A stretch of 64,000 nt of DNA from Piscinibacter sp. (GTDB lineage Bacteria; Pseudomonadota; Gammaproteobacteria; Burkholderiales; Burkholderiaceae_C). Under the pieces are notes generated by a model, which ran no database searches, was not told where the DNA came from, and saw only the letters and a program-made list of their open reading frames with translations. The DNA lies in the NCBI GenBank assembly GCA_019635485.1, contig JAHBZL010000022.1, positions 1 through 64,000 on the forward strand, written 5' to 3'. A program made the position numbers and the translations under genes. Positions 28,597 through 38,278 of the stretch are shown piece after piece (position 1 is the first letter of the stretch; each line of letters starts with the position of its first letter).

Positions 28597-29493
28597 TCAG
28601 GCGCCCTTCGCGGCGGCCACCTGCGCGGCCACCTCGGCGGCGAAGTCGTCGGTCTTCTTCTCGATGCCCTCGCCCACCACGTACAGGGTGAACGCCTTCA
28701 CCTCGGTCTTCGCCGACTTCAGCATCTGCTCGACCGTCTGCTTGCCGTCGGCCGCCTTGACGAACACCTGGTTGAGCAGGCTGACTTCCTTCAGGAACTT
28801 CTGCACCGAGCCCTCGACCATCTTGGCGACGATGTCGGCCGGCTTGCCGCTCTCGGCCGCCTTCTCGGTGGCGATCTTGCGTTCCTTCTCGACCAGTTCG
28901 GCCGGCACGTCGGCCGACGACAGCGCGGCCGGCTTCATTGCCGCCACGTGCATCGAAACGTCCTTCGCGGCCGTCGCGTCGCCGGCGTACTCCACGATCA
29001 CGCCGATGCGCGTGCCGTGCAGGTAATGCGCCAGCGCGCCACCGCCCGCGTAGCGGCGGAAGCGGCGGATGGTCATGTTCTCGCCGATCTTGCCGACCAG
29101 GCCCTTGCGCACGTCCTCCAGCGTCGGGCCGAAGCCGTCCTGGCTGTACGGCAGCGCCGACAGCGCGGCCACGTCCGCCGGATTCTGCTTGGCGACCAGT
29201 TCCGCGGCCGCCTTGGCGAAGGCCAGGAACGAGTCGTTCTTCGAGACGAAGTCGGTCTCGCAGTTGATCTCGATCAGCGCGCCGGTGCTGCCTTCGACCG
29301 CGGCCGCGACCACGCCTTCGGCGGTGATGCGCGCGGCGGCCTTGCCGGCCTTGTTGCCCAGCTTGACGCGCAGGATCTCCTCGGCACGACCCAGGTCGCC
29401 GTCGGCCTCGGTCAGCGCCTTCTTGCACTCCATCATCGGCGCGTCGGTCTTGGCGCGCAGTTCGGCAACCATGCTGGCGGTGATTGCGGGCAT
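28597..29493 (-). CDS. tsf: Elongation factor Ts
   Basis: A 298-residue guanine nucleotide exchange factor for EF-Tu. The N-terminal UBA-like domain ([20 protein letters not shown]) binds EF-Tu, and [20 protein letters not shown] contains the TDF motif whose Phe is pushed into the EF-Tu nucleotide site. Length fits the family (283 in E. coli). It is the second gene of the rpsB-tsf unit, with an intrinsic terminator-like hairpin between the two. Confidence 0.97.
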   Translation of the reverse strand: MPAITASMVAELRAKTDAPMMECKKALTEADGDLGRAEEILRVKLGNKAGKAAARITAEGVVAAAVEGSTGALIEINCETDFVSKNDSFLAFAKAAAELVAKQNPADVAALSALPYSQDGFGPTLEDVRKGLVGKIGENMTIRRFRRYAGGGALAHYLHGTRIGVIVEYAGDATAAKDVSMHVAAMKPAALSSADVPAELVEKERKIATEKAAESGKPADIVAKMVEGSVQKFLKEVSLLNQVFVKAADGKQTVEQMLKSAKTEVKAFTLYVVGEGIEKKTDDFAAEVAAQVAAAKGA

Positions 29494-29560
29494 CTCGTCT
29501 CTCCGTGGGCTGGCGCCGGGCCGGGGGCCGTAGCGCGGGATTTCAGTTCAAGGAAGGAAA

Positions 29561-29581
29561 AAGGGGCTGATCCAGCCCCTT
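29561..29581 (-). terminator. Intercistronic terminator or attenuator between rpsB and tsf
   Basis: AAGGGGCTG at 29561-29569 pairs with CAGCCCCTT at 29573-29581 around a 3-base loop. On the minus strand the stem is followed by TTTCCTTCC, giving a run of Ts with the stem end. This looks like a partial intrinsic terminator about 47 bases after the rpsB stop, which would set tsf expression below rpsB. A comparable terminator lies between these genes in E. coli. Confidence 0.7.
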
Positions 29582-29628
29582 GCTCGACTCCGTGGGCTCG
29601 CCTGCGCGAGTCGGAGGGGCGTGTCGCG

Positions 29629-30375
29629 TCAGGCCGACTCTTCGACTTCGACGAACTCGTCGCCGTCGCCGCCGGCTGCCGCCACCACGTCGCTGGTGGC
29701 GTTGGCCTTGCCCTCGAGCACCGCGTCGGCCACGGCGCGCGCGTACAGCGCGACGGCCTTGGACGAGTCGTCGTTGCCCGGAATCACGTAGTCGATGCCT
29801 TCCGGCGAGTGGTTCGAGTCGACCACGCCGATCACCGGGATGCCGAGCTTCTTGGCCTCGGACACGGCGATCTTGTGGTAACCGACGTCGATCACGAACA
29901 GCGCGTCGGGAAGCGCGTTCATGTCCTGGATGCCGCCGATGTCCTTCTCGAGCTTGGCCAGTTCGCGCTGGAACATCAGCGCTTCCTTCTTGATGCGGAT
30001 CTCGGCACCGGATTCGACCTGCGCCTGCATGTCCTTCAGCTTCTTCAGCGAGCCCTTGACCGTCTTGAAATTGGTCAACATGCCGCCCAGCCAGCGCTGG
30101 TCGACGAAGGGCATGCCGCAGCGGTGCGCTTCCTGGTTGATGACCTCGCGCGCCTGCCGCTTGGTGCCCACCATCAGGATGGTGCCGCGCTTGGCGGCCA
30201 GCTGGCGAATGAACTTCATCGCCTCGTTGAAGAGCGGCTGCGTCTTCTCGAGGTTGATGATGTGGATCTTGTTGCGATGGCCGTAGATGTAGGGGGCCAT
30301 CTTGGGGTTCCAGAAGCGCGTCTGGTGGCCAAAATGCACACCGGCTTCCAGCATCTCACGCATGCTGATCGTCAT
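29629..30375 (-). CDS. rpsB: 30S ribosomal protein S2
   Basis: A 248-residue S2 protein. ATG 30375 has GGAG six bases upstream and opens [20 protein letters not shown], followed by [20 protein letters not shown], both diagnostic. [26 protein letters not shown] in the second half matches the family signature (quoted core [19 protein letters not shown]). The C-terminal 25 residues are acidic. It begins the long minus-strand cluster that ends near 15236. It diverges from the amidase gene. Confidence 0.97.
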   Translation of the reverse strand: MTISMREMLEAGVHFGHQTRFWNPKMAPYIYGHRNKIHIINLEKTQPLFNEAMKFIRQLAAKRGTILMVGTKRQAREVINQEAHRCGMPFVDQRWLGGMLTNFKTVKGSLKKLKDMQAQVESGAEIRIKKEALMFQRELAKLEKDIGGIQDMNALPDALFVIDVGYHKIAVSEAKKLGIPVIGVVDSNHSPEGIDYVIPGNDDSSKAVALYARAVADAVLEGKANATSDVVAAAGGDGDEFVEVEESA

Positions 30376-30540
30376 GTCGACTCCGAAGGTTGGTTCTAGA
30401 ATCCGGCCCGAATCGCGGCAGCTCCCGGGGTTTCCGTGGAGGATGTCACGACACCTTGCAGTGGCCGGCTTCGCGCGTTCGTTCATCCGGAGTCGGCGCG
30501 CCGAGAAGCTCACCGCTTCCAGATAAACCCGATGAGTATA
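30376..30540 (-). promoter_or_regulatory. rpsB: rpsB promoter and long leader
   Basis: On the minus strand TATACT (complement of 30535-30540) is preceded by TG one base away, an extended -10 element. Transcription would start near 30528, giving a leader of about 150 bases before the rpsB ATG at 30375. The -10 overlaps the start codon of the divergent amidase gene (30532-30534). A long leader fits the S2 autoregulation known in E. coli, but I did not resolve a specific fold. Confidence 0.5.
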
Positions 30541-31872
30541 ACACCGCCGCCGTGCGAGGACCTTTGCGCGGTGCGTGCCGAGCGCGCACGCGCCCCGGAG
30601 CGCCTGGAACGAAGCATCGCCGCCGCGCAATCCGACGCGTGCCGCCATGCCTTCGTCGCGACGCGCTTCGACGCCGCCCGCGCCGAATGTGCCGCGGCGC
30701 CGGCCGATGCCCCGCTGGGTGGCCTCGCGGTCAGCATCAAGGACCTGTTCGACATCGCCGGCGAGACGACCGTCGCGGCCAGCCGAGTGCTCGCCAACGC
30801 GCCGCCGGCGACGCGTGACGCCCCGGCCGTGGCGCGCCTGCGGGCGGCCGGCGCGGCGTTCATCGGGCGCACGAACATGAGCGAGTTCGCGTTCTCCGGC
30901 GTCGGCATCAATCCGCACCACGGCACGCCGGCCAATCCGGCGACCGCGGCGCTCGACGCGCAGCCGCGCATCCCGGGCGGGTCCACGTCCGGCGGCGCGG
31001 TCTCGGTCGCGGCCGGTGCCGCATGGGCCGCGCTCGGCTCGGACACCGGGGGCTCGATCCGCATCCCGGCGGCGCTGCAGGGCCTGGTCGGCTTCAAGAA
31101 CACCGCGCGGCTGACGCCGACCGAGGGTGCGATCCCGCTGTCCACCACGCTGGACACGGTGTGCGCCATCACGCGTTCGGTGCGCGACGCGGTGCTGCTG
31201 CACGAGATCCTGGCGCACCGGCAGGTTGCATTGGCGGGCAAGCCCGTTGCGGCGTTGCGTCTGGCGGTGCCGACGACCCTGATGCTGGACGAGCTCGAGT
31301 CGCCGGTCGCCGCCGCCTTCGAACGTGCACTCGCCGTGCTGCGCGCGGCCGGCGCGCGGGTCGAGGAACTTCCGCTGCCGCCGCTCAATGAACTGCCCGC
31401 CATCAACGCCCGCGGGACTTTCTCCGCCGCCGAGAGCTGGGCCTGGCACCGGCGCCTGCTCGCCGCGCACGGCGCCGACTACGACCCGCGCGTCGCGTTG
31501 CGCATCCGCGCCGGCGAAACCATGAGCGCGGCCGACTACCTCGACCTCGTGGCCGCACGGCGCGACTGGATCGCCCGGCTGGAAGCCGCGATCGCCGGCT
31601 TCGACGCGCTGCTGAGCCCGACGGTGCCGCTGGTCGCGCCGCCGCTGGCGCCACTGGTCGCGAGCGACGAGGCCTTCTTCGCCACCAACGCGCGGCTGCT
31701 GCGCAATCCGTCGGTGGTGAACATGCTGGACGGTTGCGCGCTGTCGCTGCCCTGCCAGCGCCCGGGCGAGTGGCCGGTCGGCCTGATGGTCTGGCACGCT
31801 GCGCTGCATGACGACCCGGTGCTCGACGCCGCGCTCGCGATCGAGCGCGCCCTCGCCGAGGCCGCGCGCTGA
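30532..31872 (+). CDS. Amidase (amidase signature family)
   Basis: A 446-residue Ser-cisSer-Lys hydrolase. The catalytic Lys is in [14 protein letters not shown], the cis-Ser in [13 protein letters not shown] and the nucleophilic Ser in [15 protein letters not shown]. The substrate is not evident. GatA, the tRNA amidotransferase subunit, shares the fold, but no gatB or gatC lies nearby and the C-terminal half diverges, so a free amidase acting on a small amide is more likely. ATG 30532 overlaps the predicted rpsB -10. It ends 2 bases before dadA, suggesting a joint role in amino acid or amide catabolism. Confidence 0.9.
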   Translation: MSITPPPCEDLCAVRAERARAPERLERSIAAAQSDACRHAFVATRFDAARAECAAAPADAPLGGLAVSIKDLFDIAGETTVAASRVLANAPPATRDAPAVARLRAAGAAFIGRTNMSEFAFSGVGINPHHGTPANPATAALDAQPRIPGGSTSGGAVSVAAGAAWAALGSDTGGSIRIPAALQGLVGFKNTARLTPTEGAIPLSTTLDTVCAITRSVRDAVLLHEILAHRQVALAGKPVAALRLAVPTTLMLDELESPVAAAFERALAVLRAAGARVEELPLPPLNELPAINARGTFSAAESWAWHRRLLAAHGADYDPRVALRIRAGETMSAADYLDLVAARRDWIARLEAAIAGFDALLSPTVPLVAPPLAPLVASDEAFFATNARLLRNPSVVNMLDGCALSLPCQRPGEWPVGLMVWHAALHDDPVLDAALAIERALAEAAR

Positions 31873-31874
31873 CC

Positions 31875-33206
31875 ATGCGTGTCGCTGTCATCGGCGCCGG
31901 CATCGTCGGCGTGACCACGGCCTACGAGCTGGCCGCCGACGGCCACCAGGTGACGGTCTTCGAGCGCCGCGGCACCGTCGCCGCGGAGGCGAGCTTTGCC
32001 AACGCCGGCGTGGTCGCGCCCGGCTACGTCACGCCGTGGGCGGCACCCGGCATGCCGGGCAAGGTGCTGCGCATGCTGCTGGCGCGCCATGCGCCGGTGC
32101 GCCTGCGGCCGACGCTCGATCCGGCCACGCTCGGCTGGCTGTGGCGCTGGTGGCGCGCCTGCGATCCGGCCGTCTGGCGCGAACGCCGCCAGGCCATGCT
32201 CGGGCTGGCGCAGTTCAGTCGCGCCCGTCTGCACGAGCTGGTGGCGCGCCTGAAGCTCGACTACGAGCGGCGCGACGGCTACCTGGTGCTGCTGCGCACG
32301 GCCCACGACCTGAAGCTCGCGCGTCCCGGGTTGAAGGCGCTGGCCGACGCCGGCGTGCGCTTCCATCTGGTCGACGCCGCGCGCTGCCGCGAGATCGAGC
32401 CGGACCTGAATCCGGAGACGCCGCTGCACGCCGGCATCCACCTGGCCGATGCGGAGGTCGGCAACTGCCGCCAGTTCGCGCACCTGCTGCGCAATGAAGC
32501 CCAGCGTGCCGGCGTGAACTTCGTCTTCCACACCGAGGTCGACCGGATCGAGCCGGGAACGCGGCCGCGGGTCGTGCGCCGCAGTGTCGTCGTGGGCGAG
32601 GCCACCCGGCTCTCGCAGGCCGACGACCTGTTCGATGCCACCCGGCCGCTCGCCGACGACGGCGCGGACGACAGCTTCGACGCGGTGGTGATTTGCGCCG
32701 CGCTCGGCGCGACGGCGCTGCTGCGCCCCCACGGACTGCGCCTGCCTCTGCAGCCGGTGTACGGCTACTCGATCACCGCGCCGCTGCGCCAGCACCACGG
32801 CCACCCCGACCACGGTCCGCAGGCGGCGCTGATGGACGAACGCTACAAGGTGGCCATCAGCCGCATCGGCAACCGGGTGCGGGTCGCCGGCAGCGCCGAG
32901 ATCGGCGGACCGGCCGAGCGCATGAACCCGGCCAGCCTGGACACGCTCTACAAGGTGCTGCACGACTGGTTCCCGGGCGCCGCCCACCTGAGCCAGATGC
33001 AGCGCTGGAAGGGCGCCCGCCCGATGCTGCCCGACGGTCCGCCGCTGCTGGGCGCGAGCGGCCTCGAAGGCATCTGGCTGAACCTCGGCCACGGCTCCAG
33101 CGGCTGGGCACTGTCGTGCGGCTCGGCGCGCGTGCTGGCCGACGTGCTCGGCGACCGGCCGGCGGCGGTCGACTTGCGCGGCCTCACGCCGGCGCGCTGG
33201 CGCTGA
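31875..33206 (+). CDS. dadA: D-amino acid dehydrogenase small subunit
   Basis: A 443-residue FAD enzyme of the inner membrane that oxidises D-amino acids to 2-oxo acids and ammonia, passing electrons to quinone. The N-terminal Rossmann motif [18 protein letters not shown] binds [23 protein letters not shown] and [22 protein letters not shown] (core [14 protein letters not shown]) are typical of DadA. Substrates include D-alanine released from cell-wall turnover. No alanine racemase (dadX) is present nearby. It follows the amidase by 2 bases and precedes nnr by 17 bases. Confidence 0.92.
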   Translation: MRVAVIGAGIVGVTTAYELAADGHQVTVFERRGTVAAEASFANAGVVAPGYVTPWAAPGMPGKVLRMLLARHAPVRLRPTLDPATLGWLWRWWRACDPAVWRERRQAMLGLAQFSRARLHELVARLKLDYERRDGYLVLLRTAHDLKLARPGLKALADAGVRFHLVDAARCREIEPDLNPETPLHAGIHLADAEVGNCRQFAHLLRNEAQRAGVNFVFHTEVDRIEPGTRPRVVRRSVVVGEATRLSQADDLFDATRPLADDGADDSFDAVVICAALGATALLRPHGLRLPLQPVYGYSITAPLRQHHGHPDHGPQAALMDERYKVAISRIGNRVRVAGSAEIGGPAERMNPASLDTLYKVLHDWFPGAAHLSQMQRWKGARPMLPDGPPLLGASGLEGIWLNLGHGSSGWALSCGSARVLADVLGDRPAAVDLRGLTPARWR

Positions 33207-33210
33207 CGCG

Positions 33211-33216
33211 CACAAT
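33211..33216 (+). promoter_or_regulatory. -10-like hexamer immediately upstream of nnr
   Basis: CACAAT ends 7 bases before the nnr ATG (33224), and there is no ribosome-binding site in that short space. As for moaA, this spacing would yield a leaderless transcript. No good -35 is visible. The gene could instead be read from the amidase-dadA transcript. Confidence 0.25.
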
Positions 33217-33223
33217 CGCGCGC

Positions 33224-34729
33224 ATGCAGCGCATCGCGACCCGCGGCCCGAGCTGGCCGCTGCACGACCTCGCCGCGACACGACGGCTCGAGGCCCAGGC
33301 GCTCGGGGCCGATCCGCCGCCGCCGCTGATGCAGCGCGCCGGGGCGGCGGTGGCACAGCTCGCGCTCGCGCTCGCCCCTCATGCGCAATGCATCCGCATC
33401 GTGGCCGGCGTCGGCAACAACGGCGGCGACGGGCTCGAGGCGGCCATCGCGCTGGGCTGCCTCGGCAAGCACGTGGAGGTGGTGCGGGTCGGCCCGCCGG
33501 CCAGCGTGGATGCCCGCGCCGCGCTGGACCGCGCCCGCGCAGCCGGTGTCGCGATCGACCCTACCGATCCGCGCCCGCTCGGCCCGCAGGACCTGGCGAT
33601 CGATGCGTTGCTCGGGCTCGGCGCCAGCCGGCCGCCCGAAGGGCCCATCGCCGCGGCCATCAAAGACCTCAACGCCCTGCCCTGCCCAGTGCTGGCGATC
33701 GACCTGCCCTCGGGCCTGCAACCGGACACCGGCCAGCCGCTGGGCTCGGCCTGCGTGCGTGCGACCCACACCCTGACCCTGCTGACGCTCAAGCCCGGCC
33801 TCTTCACCGGCCAGGGCCGCGACCTCGCCGGCAGCGTGTGGCTCGACGACCTGCAGTGCGCGGACGTCGCCGAGGCACCGCCCTCCGCCCTGCTGCACGC
33901 CGGGACGCTGGACCTGCCCCCGCGCCGGCACGCGCAGCACAAGGGCAGCTTCGGTGACGTGGCGGTGATCGGTGGCGCGCCGGGCATGGTCGGTGCCGCG
34001 CTGCTGGCCGGCCGCGCCGCCCACGCCGCGGGCGCCGGCCGCGTGTTCGTGCAGTGCCTTGCCGACGCGCCGCCGGATCACGACATGGTGCGCCCGGAGT
34101 TGATGCTGCGGCATGACTGGCTGCGGCACCAGGAGCCGACGGCACTCGCTTCGGCCACCGTGGTGGCCGGCTGCGGCGGCGGGGACGCGATTCGCGCCGC
34201 CCTGCCCGCCCTGCTGGCCCACGCGCGTCGCCTCGTGCTCGACGCGGACGCGCTGAACGTGATCGCGGCGGACGAGATGCTGCAGGCCCCGCTGCGCCAA
34301 CGTGCGCGGCGCGGCGCGGCCACCGTGCTCACGCCGCACCCGCTGGAAGCCGCACGCCTGCTCGAATTGGCCGATGGGTCGGCCGTGCAGGCGGACCGCC
34401 TCGGCGCGGCCCGCGCGCTGGCCGAACGCTGGCAGTGCCTCGTGCTGCTCAAGGGTTCGGGCAGCGTGATGGCCGCGCCGGGACGGCTGCCGCTGATCAA
34501 CGCCAGCGGCAATGCGGCACTGGCCAGCGCCGGCACCGGCGACGTGCTGGCCGGCTGGATCGGCGGCCTGTGGGCGCAGCAGCCCGGCGACACGGCGGAC
34601 GAGGTCGCCGAAAGCGCATGGCGCAGCGCGGCCCGGGCGGCCTGGCTGCACGGCGCGGCGGCCGAAGCGGGGTCGGCGCCGGTGCTGCGCGCGGCCGATC
34701 TCGTCGAGCGCATGGCAGCGCTTCGCTGA
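33224..34729 (+). CDS. nnr: Bifunctional NAD(P)HX epimerase/dehydratase
   Basis: A 501-residue repair enzyme. The N-terminal YjeF domain (about 1-215; LMQRAGAAVAQLAL, IVAGVGNNGGDGLEAAI, VLAIDLPSGLQPDTG) epimerises hydrated NAD(P)H. The C-terminal ribokinase-like domain (about 225-495; HKGSFGDVAVIGGAPGMVGA, LDADALNVIA, TVLTPHPLEAARLL, GSGSVMAAP, NASGNAALASAGTGDVLAG, where GTGD is catalytic) dehydrates the S-form using ADP or ATP. The start is ATG 33224. It removes damaged cofactors that block dehydrogenases; being downstream of a flavin dehydrogenase is probably incidental. Confidence 0.95.
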   Translation: MQRIATRGPSWPLHDLAATRRLEAQALGADPPPPLMQRAGAAVAQLALALAPHAQCIRIVAGVGNNGGDGLEAAIALGCLGKHVEVVRVGPPASVDARAALDRARAAGVAIDPTDPRPLGPQDLAIDALLGLGASRPPEGPIAAAIKDLNALPCPVLAIDLPSGLQPDTGQPLGSACVRATHTLTLLTLKPGLFTGQGRDLAGSVWLDDLQCADVAEAPPSALLHAGTLDLPPRRHAQHKGSFGDVAVIGGAPGMVGAALLAGRAAHAAGAGRVFVQCLADAPPDHDMVRPELMLRHDWLRHQEPTALASATVVAGCGGGDAIRAALPALLAHARRLVLDADALNVIAADEMLQAPLRQRARRGAATVLTPHPLEAARLLELADGSAVQADRLGAARALAERWQCLVLLKGSGSVMAAPGRLPLINASGNAALASAGTGDVLAGWIGGLWAQQPGDTADEVAESAWRSAARAAWLHGAAAEAGSAPVLRAADLVERMAALR

Positions 34730-34774
34730 ACATCCCCGGCCGCGGCGGCGGCCCGCTGCCGCGCCTGCGGTGCG

Positions 34775-36991
34775 TCAGCGCGCCTTGCCGCTCTTTCGAA
34801 CCGCGCCCTTGGCGGGTCGCACCGGACGCGTGGACGTTCCCTTCGCACTGCGCTTGCCGGCCTTGGCCGCCTTGGCGGACTGCTTGACCGCCCGGTCCGC
34901 GGCGCGGATCGTGGCCAGTTCGCCGCCTTCCGCCGCGGTCTTGTCGAGCGCGCGCTCGCGCCGCGACCGCAGCCGTGCCGCGTCGTCCTCGTTGTCGCGC
35001 ACCATGCGGAAGTCGATCTTGCGGCCGTCGAGATCGACCCGCATCACCTGCACCCGCACGCGCGCGCCGACGGCATAGCGGATACCGCTGCGTTCGCCGC
35101 GCAGTTCCTGGCGCGCCTCGTCGAAGCGGTAGTACTCGCCGCCGAGTTCGGTGATGTGCACCAGACCTTCGACGTAGAGCGAATCCAGCGTGACGAACAG
35201 GCCGAAGCTGGTGACCGCGCTGACCGTGCCGCCGTACTCCTCGCCGAGGTGCTCGCGCATGTAGCGGCATTTCAGCCAGGCCTCGACGTCGCGCGACGCC
35301 TCGTCGGCACGCCGCTCGTTCGCGCTGCAGTGCGCGCCGGCCGCCTCCCACTGCTCGAGCTCGTCGCTGGCGTGGCGCGGTACCGGCTTGCCGCCCTGGC
35401 GGTGCTTCGGCGCCTCCTCGACGGCGCCGCTCAGCAGGTGATAGCGCTTGCCGTGCAGCAGCGCCTTGATGACGCGGTGCACCAGCAGGTCCGGGTAGCG
35501 GCGGATCGGGCTCGTGAAGTGCGTGTAGGCCTCGTAGGCCAGGCCGAAGTGGCCGGCATTGGTGCCGGTATAGATTGCCTGCTGCATCGAGCGCAGCAGC
35601 ATGGTGTGGATCTGCAGCGCGTCGGGCCGGTCCTTGGTGGCCGCGGCGATCGCCTGGTACTCCTTCGGCTGCGGATCCTCGCTGATCGCGAGCCCGAGGC
35701 CGAGCGCCTTCAGGTAGTTCTGCAGCAGCGTGCGTTTCTCCGGCGTCGGGCCCTCGTGCACACGGTACAGCGCCGGATGCTTGGTGCGGGCGATGAAGTC
35801 GGCCGAGCACACGTTGGCCGCCAGCATTGCTTCCTCGATCAGCCGGTGCGCATCGTTGCGCGTGCGCGGCACGATCTTCTCGATGCGGCCGTTCTCGTCG
35901 CAGACGATCTGCGTCTCGGTGGTCTCGAAGTCCATCGCGCCGCGCTGCGACCGCGCCTTCAGCAGCGCCCGGTAGACCTCGTGCAGGTGCAGCAGGTGCG
36001 GCACCAGCTCGGCGCGGCGCGCCGCCTCCGGGCCGCGCGTGTTCGCGAGGATCGCAGCCACCTCCGTGTAGGTGAAGCGCGCGTGCGAGCAGATCACGGC
36101 CGGGAAGAACTGGTAGGCCTGCACCTCGCCTGCCGCATCCACGAGCATGTCGCAGACCATCGCCAACCGGTCCTCGTTGGGGTTCAGCGAGCACAGCCCG
36201 TTGGACAGCTTCTCCGGCAGCATCGGGATCACCCGGCGCGGGAAGTACACCGAGGTCGCGCGTTCGTACGCGTCCTCGTCCAGCGGTTCGCCCGGCTTCA
36301 CGTAGTGGCTGACGTCCGCGATCGCGACCACCAGGCGCCAGCCGTTCGGCGACTTCGCGCGCCCGAGACGGGCCGGCTCGCAGTACACCGCGTCGTCGAA
36401 GTCGCGTGCGTCCTCGCCGTCGATCGTGACCAGCGGGACATCGGTCAGGTCGATGCGGTGCTTGCGGTCCGCCGGTCGGATCTTCTCCGGCAGGCCGGCC
36501 GCCTGCGCCAGCGTCTCCGGCGAGAAGCGGTGCGGCACCTCGTACTTGCGCACCGCGATCTCGATCTCCATGCCGGGGTCGTCGATCTCGCCGAGCACCT
36601 CGGTGACGCGCCCGACGGGCTGCGAATACATCGACGGCGGCTCGGTCAGTTCGATCGCGACCACCTGGCCGGCGGTCGCGTTGGCGATCGCGTTCTTCGG
36701 CACCATGATGTCCTGGCCGTAGCGCTTGTCTTCAGGCGCGACGAGCCAGATGCCGCTCTCGTGCAGCAGGCGCCCGATGATCGGCGTCTTGCGGCGCTCG
36801 AGGATCTCGAGCACTCGGCCTTCCGGGCGGCCCTTGCGGTCGTAGCGCACCACGCGCACGCGCACGCGGTCACGGTGCAGCACGGCACGCATCTCCTGCT
36901 GCGACAGGTAGATGTCGGGCTGGCGGTCGTCGCGCACCAGGAAGCCGTGGCCGTCGCGGTGCCCCTGCACCGTGCCTTCGACTTCGCTCAT
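34775..36991 (-). CDS. rnr: Ribonuclease R
   Basis: A 738-residue 3'-5' exoribonuclease that degrades structured RNA, rRNA fragments and trans-translation substrates. ATG 36991 is chosen; an open frame continues upstream but would run antisense through tRNA-Leu. Cold-shock-like domains (GTVQGHRDGHGFLVRDD) precede the catalytic RNB domain with TIDGEDARDFDDAVYCE (metal-binding Asp residues), YFPRRVIPMLPEKLSN and YTHFTSPIRRYPDLLVHR (the core arginine region); an S1 domain (YGGTVSAVTSFGLFVTL) and a Lys-rich tail complete it. It diverges from the tRNA gene 73 bases away. Confidence 0.96.
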   Translation of the reverse strand: MSEVEGTVQGHRDGHGFLVRDDRQPDIYLSQQEMRAVLHRDRVRVRVVRYDRKGRPEGRVLEILERRKTPIIGRLLHESGIWLVAPEDKRYGQDIMVPKNAIANATAGQVVAIELTEPPSMYSQPVGRVTEVLGEIDDPGMEIEIAVRKYEVPHRFSPETLAQAAGLPEKIRPADRKHRIDLTDVPLVTIDGEDARDFDDAVYCEPARLGRAKSPNGWRLVVAIADVSHYVKPGEPLDEDAYERATSVYFPRRVIPMLPEKLSNGLCSLNPNEDRLAMVCDMLVDAAGEVQAYQFFPAVICSHARFTYTEVAAILANTRGPEAARRAELVPHLLHLHEVYRALLKARSQRGAMDFETTETQIVCDENGRIEKIVPRTRNDAHRLIEEAMLAANVCSADFIARTKHPALYRVHEGPTPEKRTLLQNYLKALGLGLAISEDPQPKEYQAIAAATKDRPDALQIHTMLLRSMQQAIYTGTNAGHFGLAYEAYTHFTSPIRRYPDLLVHRVIKALLHGKRYHLLSGAVEEAPKHRQGGKPVPRHASDELEQWEAAGAHCSANERRADEASRDVEAWLKCRYMREHLGEEYGGTVSAVTSFGLFVTLDSLYVEGLVHITELGGEYYRFDEARQELRGERSGIRYAVGARVRVQVMRVDLDGRKIDFRMVRDNEDDAARLRSRRERALDKTAAEGGELATIRAADRAVKQSAKAAKAGKRSAKGTSTRPVRPAKGAVRKSGKAR

Positions 36992-37037
36992 CAGCTCGGC
37001 GCCGATGCTCGGGGGGTTGGGGAGTTGGTTTGTTTTG

Positions 37038-37047
37038 ATGATAGAAT
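37038..37047. promoter_or_regulatory. Overlapping divergent -10 elements of tRNA-Leu (plus) and rnr (minus)
   Basis: On the plus strand TAGAAT at 37042-37047 is preceded by TG plus one base, an extended -10 placed about 18 bases before the tRNA 5' end. On the minus strand TATCAT (complement of 37038-37043) could be the rnr -10, with a leader of about 40 bases. The two hexamers overlap, so polymerase could occupy only one at a time. -35 elements are weak on both strands. Confidence 0.4.
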
Positions 37048-37064
37048 CCAAGACTTCCTGAAAT

Positions 37065-37149
<85 letters not shown>

Positions 37150-37161
37150 GAGATCGAGAGA

Positions 37162-37184
37162 GGCCGCAGTATGCGGCCTTTTTT
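37162..37184 (+). terminator. Rho-independent terminator of tRNA-Leu
   Basis: GGCCGCA at 37162-37168 pairs with TGCGGCC at 37172-37178 around a 3-base loop and is followed by six Ts (37179-37184). It starts 13 bases after the tRNA CCA end and terminates plus-strand transcription before the convergent gene at 37212. Confidence 0.9.
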
Positions 37185-37211
37185 CTTGCCCGCCGGAGAC
37201 CGGCGAGCAGG

Positions 37212-38168
37212 CTAGAAGGGCAGCCCGAGCGGGTAGGACAGCGAGGCGCCGATCGTCTGCGCGCCGTCCCCGTCGCCGCGCTGCAGCGTCACGGACAACC
37301 GCATGCCCGGGCGGGACTGCCACACGGCGCCCAGCGAGAGTTGCCGCGCCGACGAGTCGTCGGGCCGCATCTGGTAGCTCGAGCCGAGCAGCATCTGCCA
37401 GCGCGGCAGCAGGTCGACCGCCGCGCCGGCATCCACCGACAGGCAGCCGGTCGGCACGCCGGGCAGCGCCAGCGCAATGCCGGCCGGCACCGCGCAGCCG
37501 CTGACGACGCGGTCGGCGCGCGCCTGCAGCGTGGCGCCGCGCAGCGCGAGGCGCTGGGTGCCCACCACGCGCGTCTGCGCCGCGTCGGGATCGGCGTACT
37601 GCACCAGACCCCAGCGCCCGCCGGGCCAGGCGCCCGGTGTGTCGAGCGCCGCGCCGACCTCGTAGGCGCGTCCGACCTGCAATGCATGCAGCGCCAGCGC
37701 ACCCTGGCCGAGGCGCCGTTTCAGCCAGGCCGCGGCGGCCGGCAGGCCGCCCGCACTGTCGTCCAGGCGGCCGACGGAAAGCGCATAGTCCAGCACGGCC
37801 GGCGCCCAGCGTCCGGCGAGGCCGAGCCCGGTCAGGTCCACGGCGCTGCGCAGCAAGGTCGCGGCCGCCTGCTGGCTGCCCAGCCGCAACGAGGAGCCCA
37901 GATCCGGCAGGTCGCTTTTCCACCAGGCCCGCGTCGTGCCGTCGAGTGCGCCGCCGGCATCGCGGGCGGCCAGCAGGCGGGCGCCCGCCCGGCCCCAGGA
38001 GGTCGACAGCTGGGCCTCGAGGTTCAGGTGATCGTCGCCCGCGTCGCTGCGAAACTCCAGGCTCTTGACGCGCACGCTGGTCTGGACCGCTGCCGCGGCA
38101 CCATGCCACAAGGTCCCGGCCATCAACGCGCCGGCGACGCAGATCGAAAGGTGCGTGCGCTTCTTCAT
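37212..38168 (-). CDS. Exported protein, probable outer-membrane beta-barrel of unknown function
   Basis: A 318-residue protein I do not recognise. It begins MKKRTHLSICVAGALMAGTL with a Sec signal ending around AAAA (residue 27). The mature part alternates short hydrophobic and polar segments (LNLEAQLSTSWGRAGARLLA, WQMLLGSSYQMRPDDSSARQ, MRLSVTLQRGDGDGAQTIG) and ends in Phe (LSYPLGLPF), as Bam substrates usually do. Two cysteines, at about 223 and 241 (SGCAVPAG and TGCLSVDAG), could form a disulfide. It is flanked by the tRNA-Leu terminator and a 110-base gap, so it is likely a single-gene unit. Confidence 0.78.
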   Translation of the reverse strand: MKKRTHLSICVAGALMAGTLWHGAAAAVQTSVRVKSLEFRSDAGDDHLNLEAQLSTSWGRAGARLLAARDAGGALDGTTRAWWKSDLPDLGSSLRLGSQQAAATLLRSAVDLTGLGLAGRWAPAVLDYALSVGRLDDSAGGLPAAAAWLKRRLGQGALALHALQVGRAYEVGAALDTPGAWPGGRWGLVQYADPDAAQTRVVGTQRLALRGATLQARADRVVSGCAVPAGIALALPGVPTGCLSVDAGAAVDLLPRWQMLLGSSYQMRPDDSSARQLSLGAVWQSRPGMRLSVTLQRGDGDGAQTIGASLSYPLGLPF

Positions 38169-38278
38169 GGCCCCCTCGCGGCGGCATTCTCACGCCACCG
38201 CCGGGCAGTCGGCCACCACCGATGCGCCGGCCCGTCGAATACGAACGGAATCCGGCGCGGGCCTTGCCGCCGCCCGCC

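Noticed and set aside
30532..31872. Assignment of the amidase as GatA, the glutamyl-tRNA amidotransferase subunit.
   Set aside because: No gatB or gatC is nearby, the C-terminal half lacks GatA-specific features, and it is joined to dadA instead.
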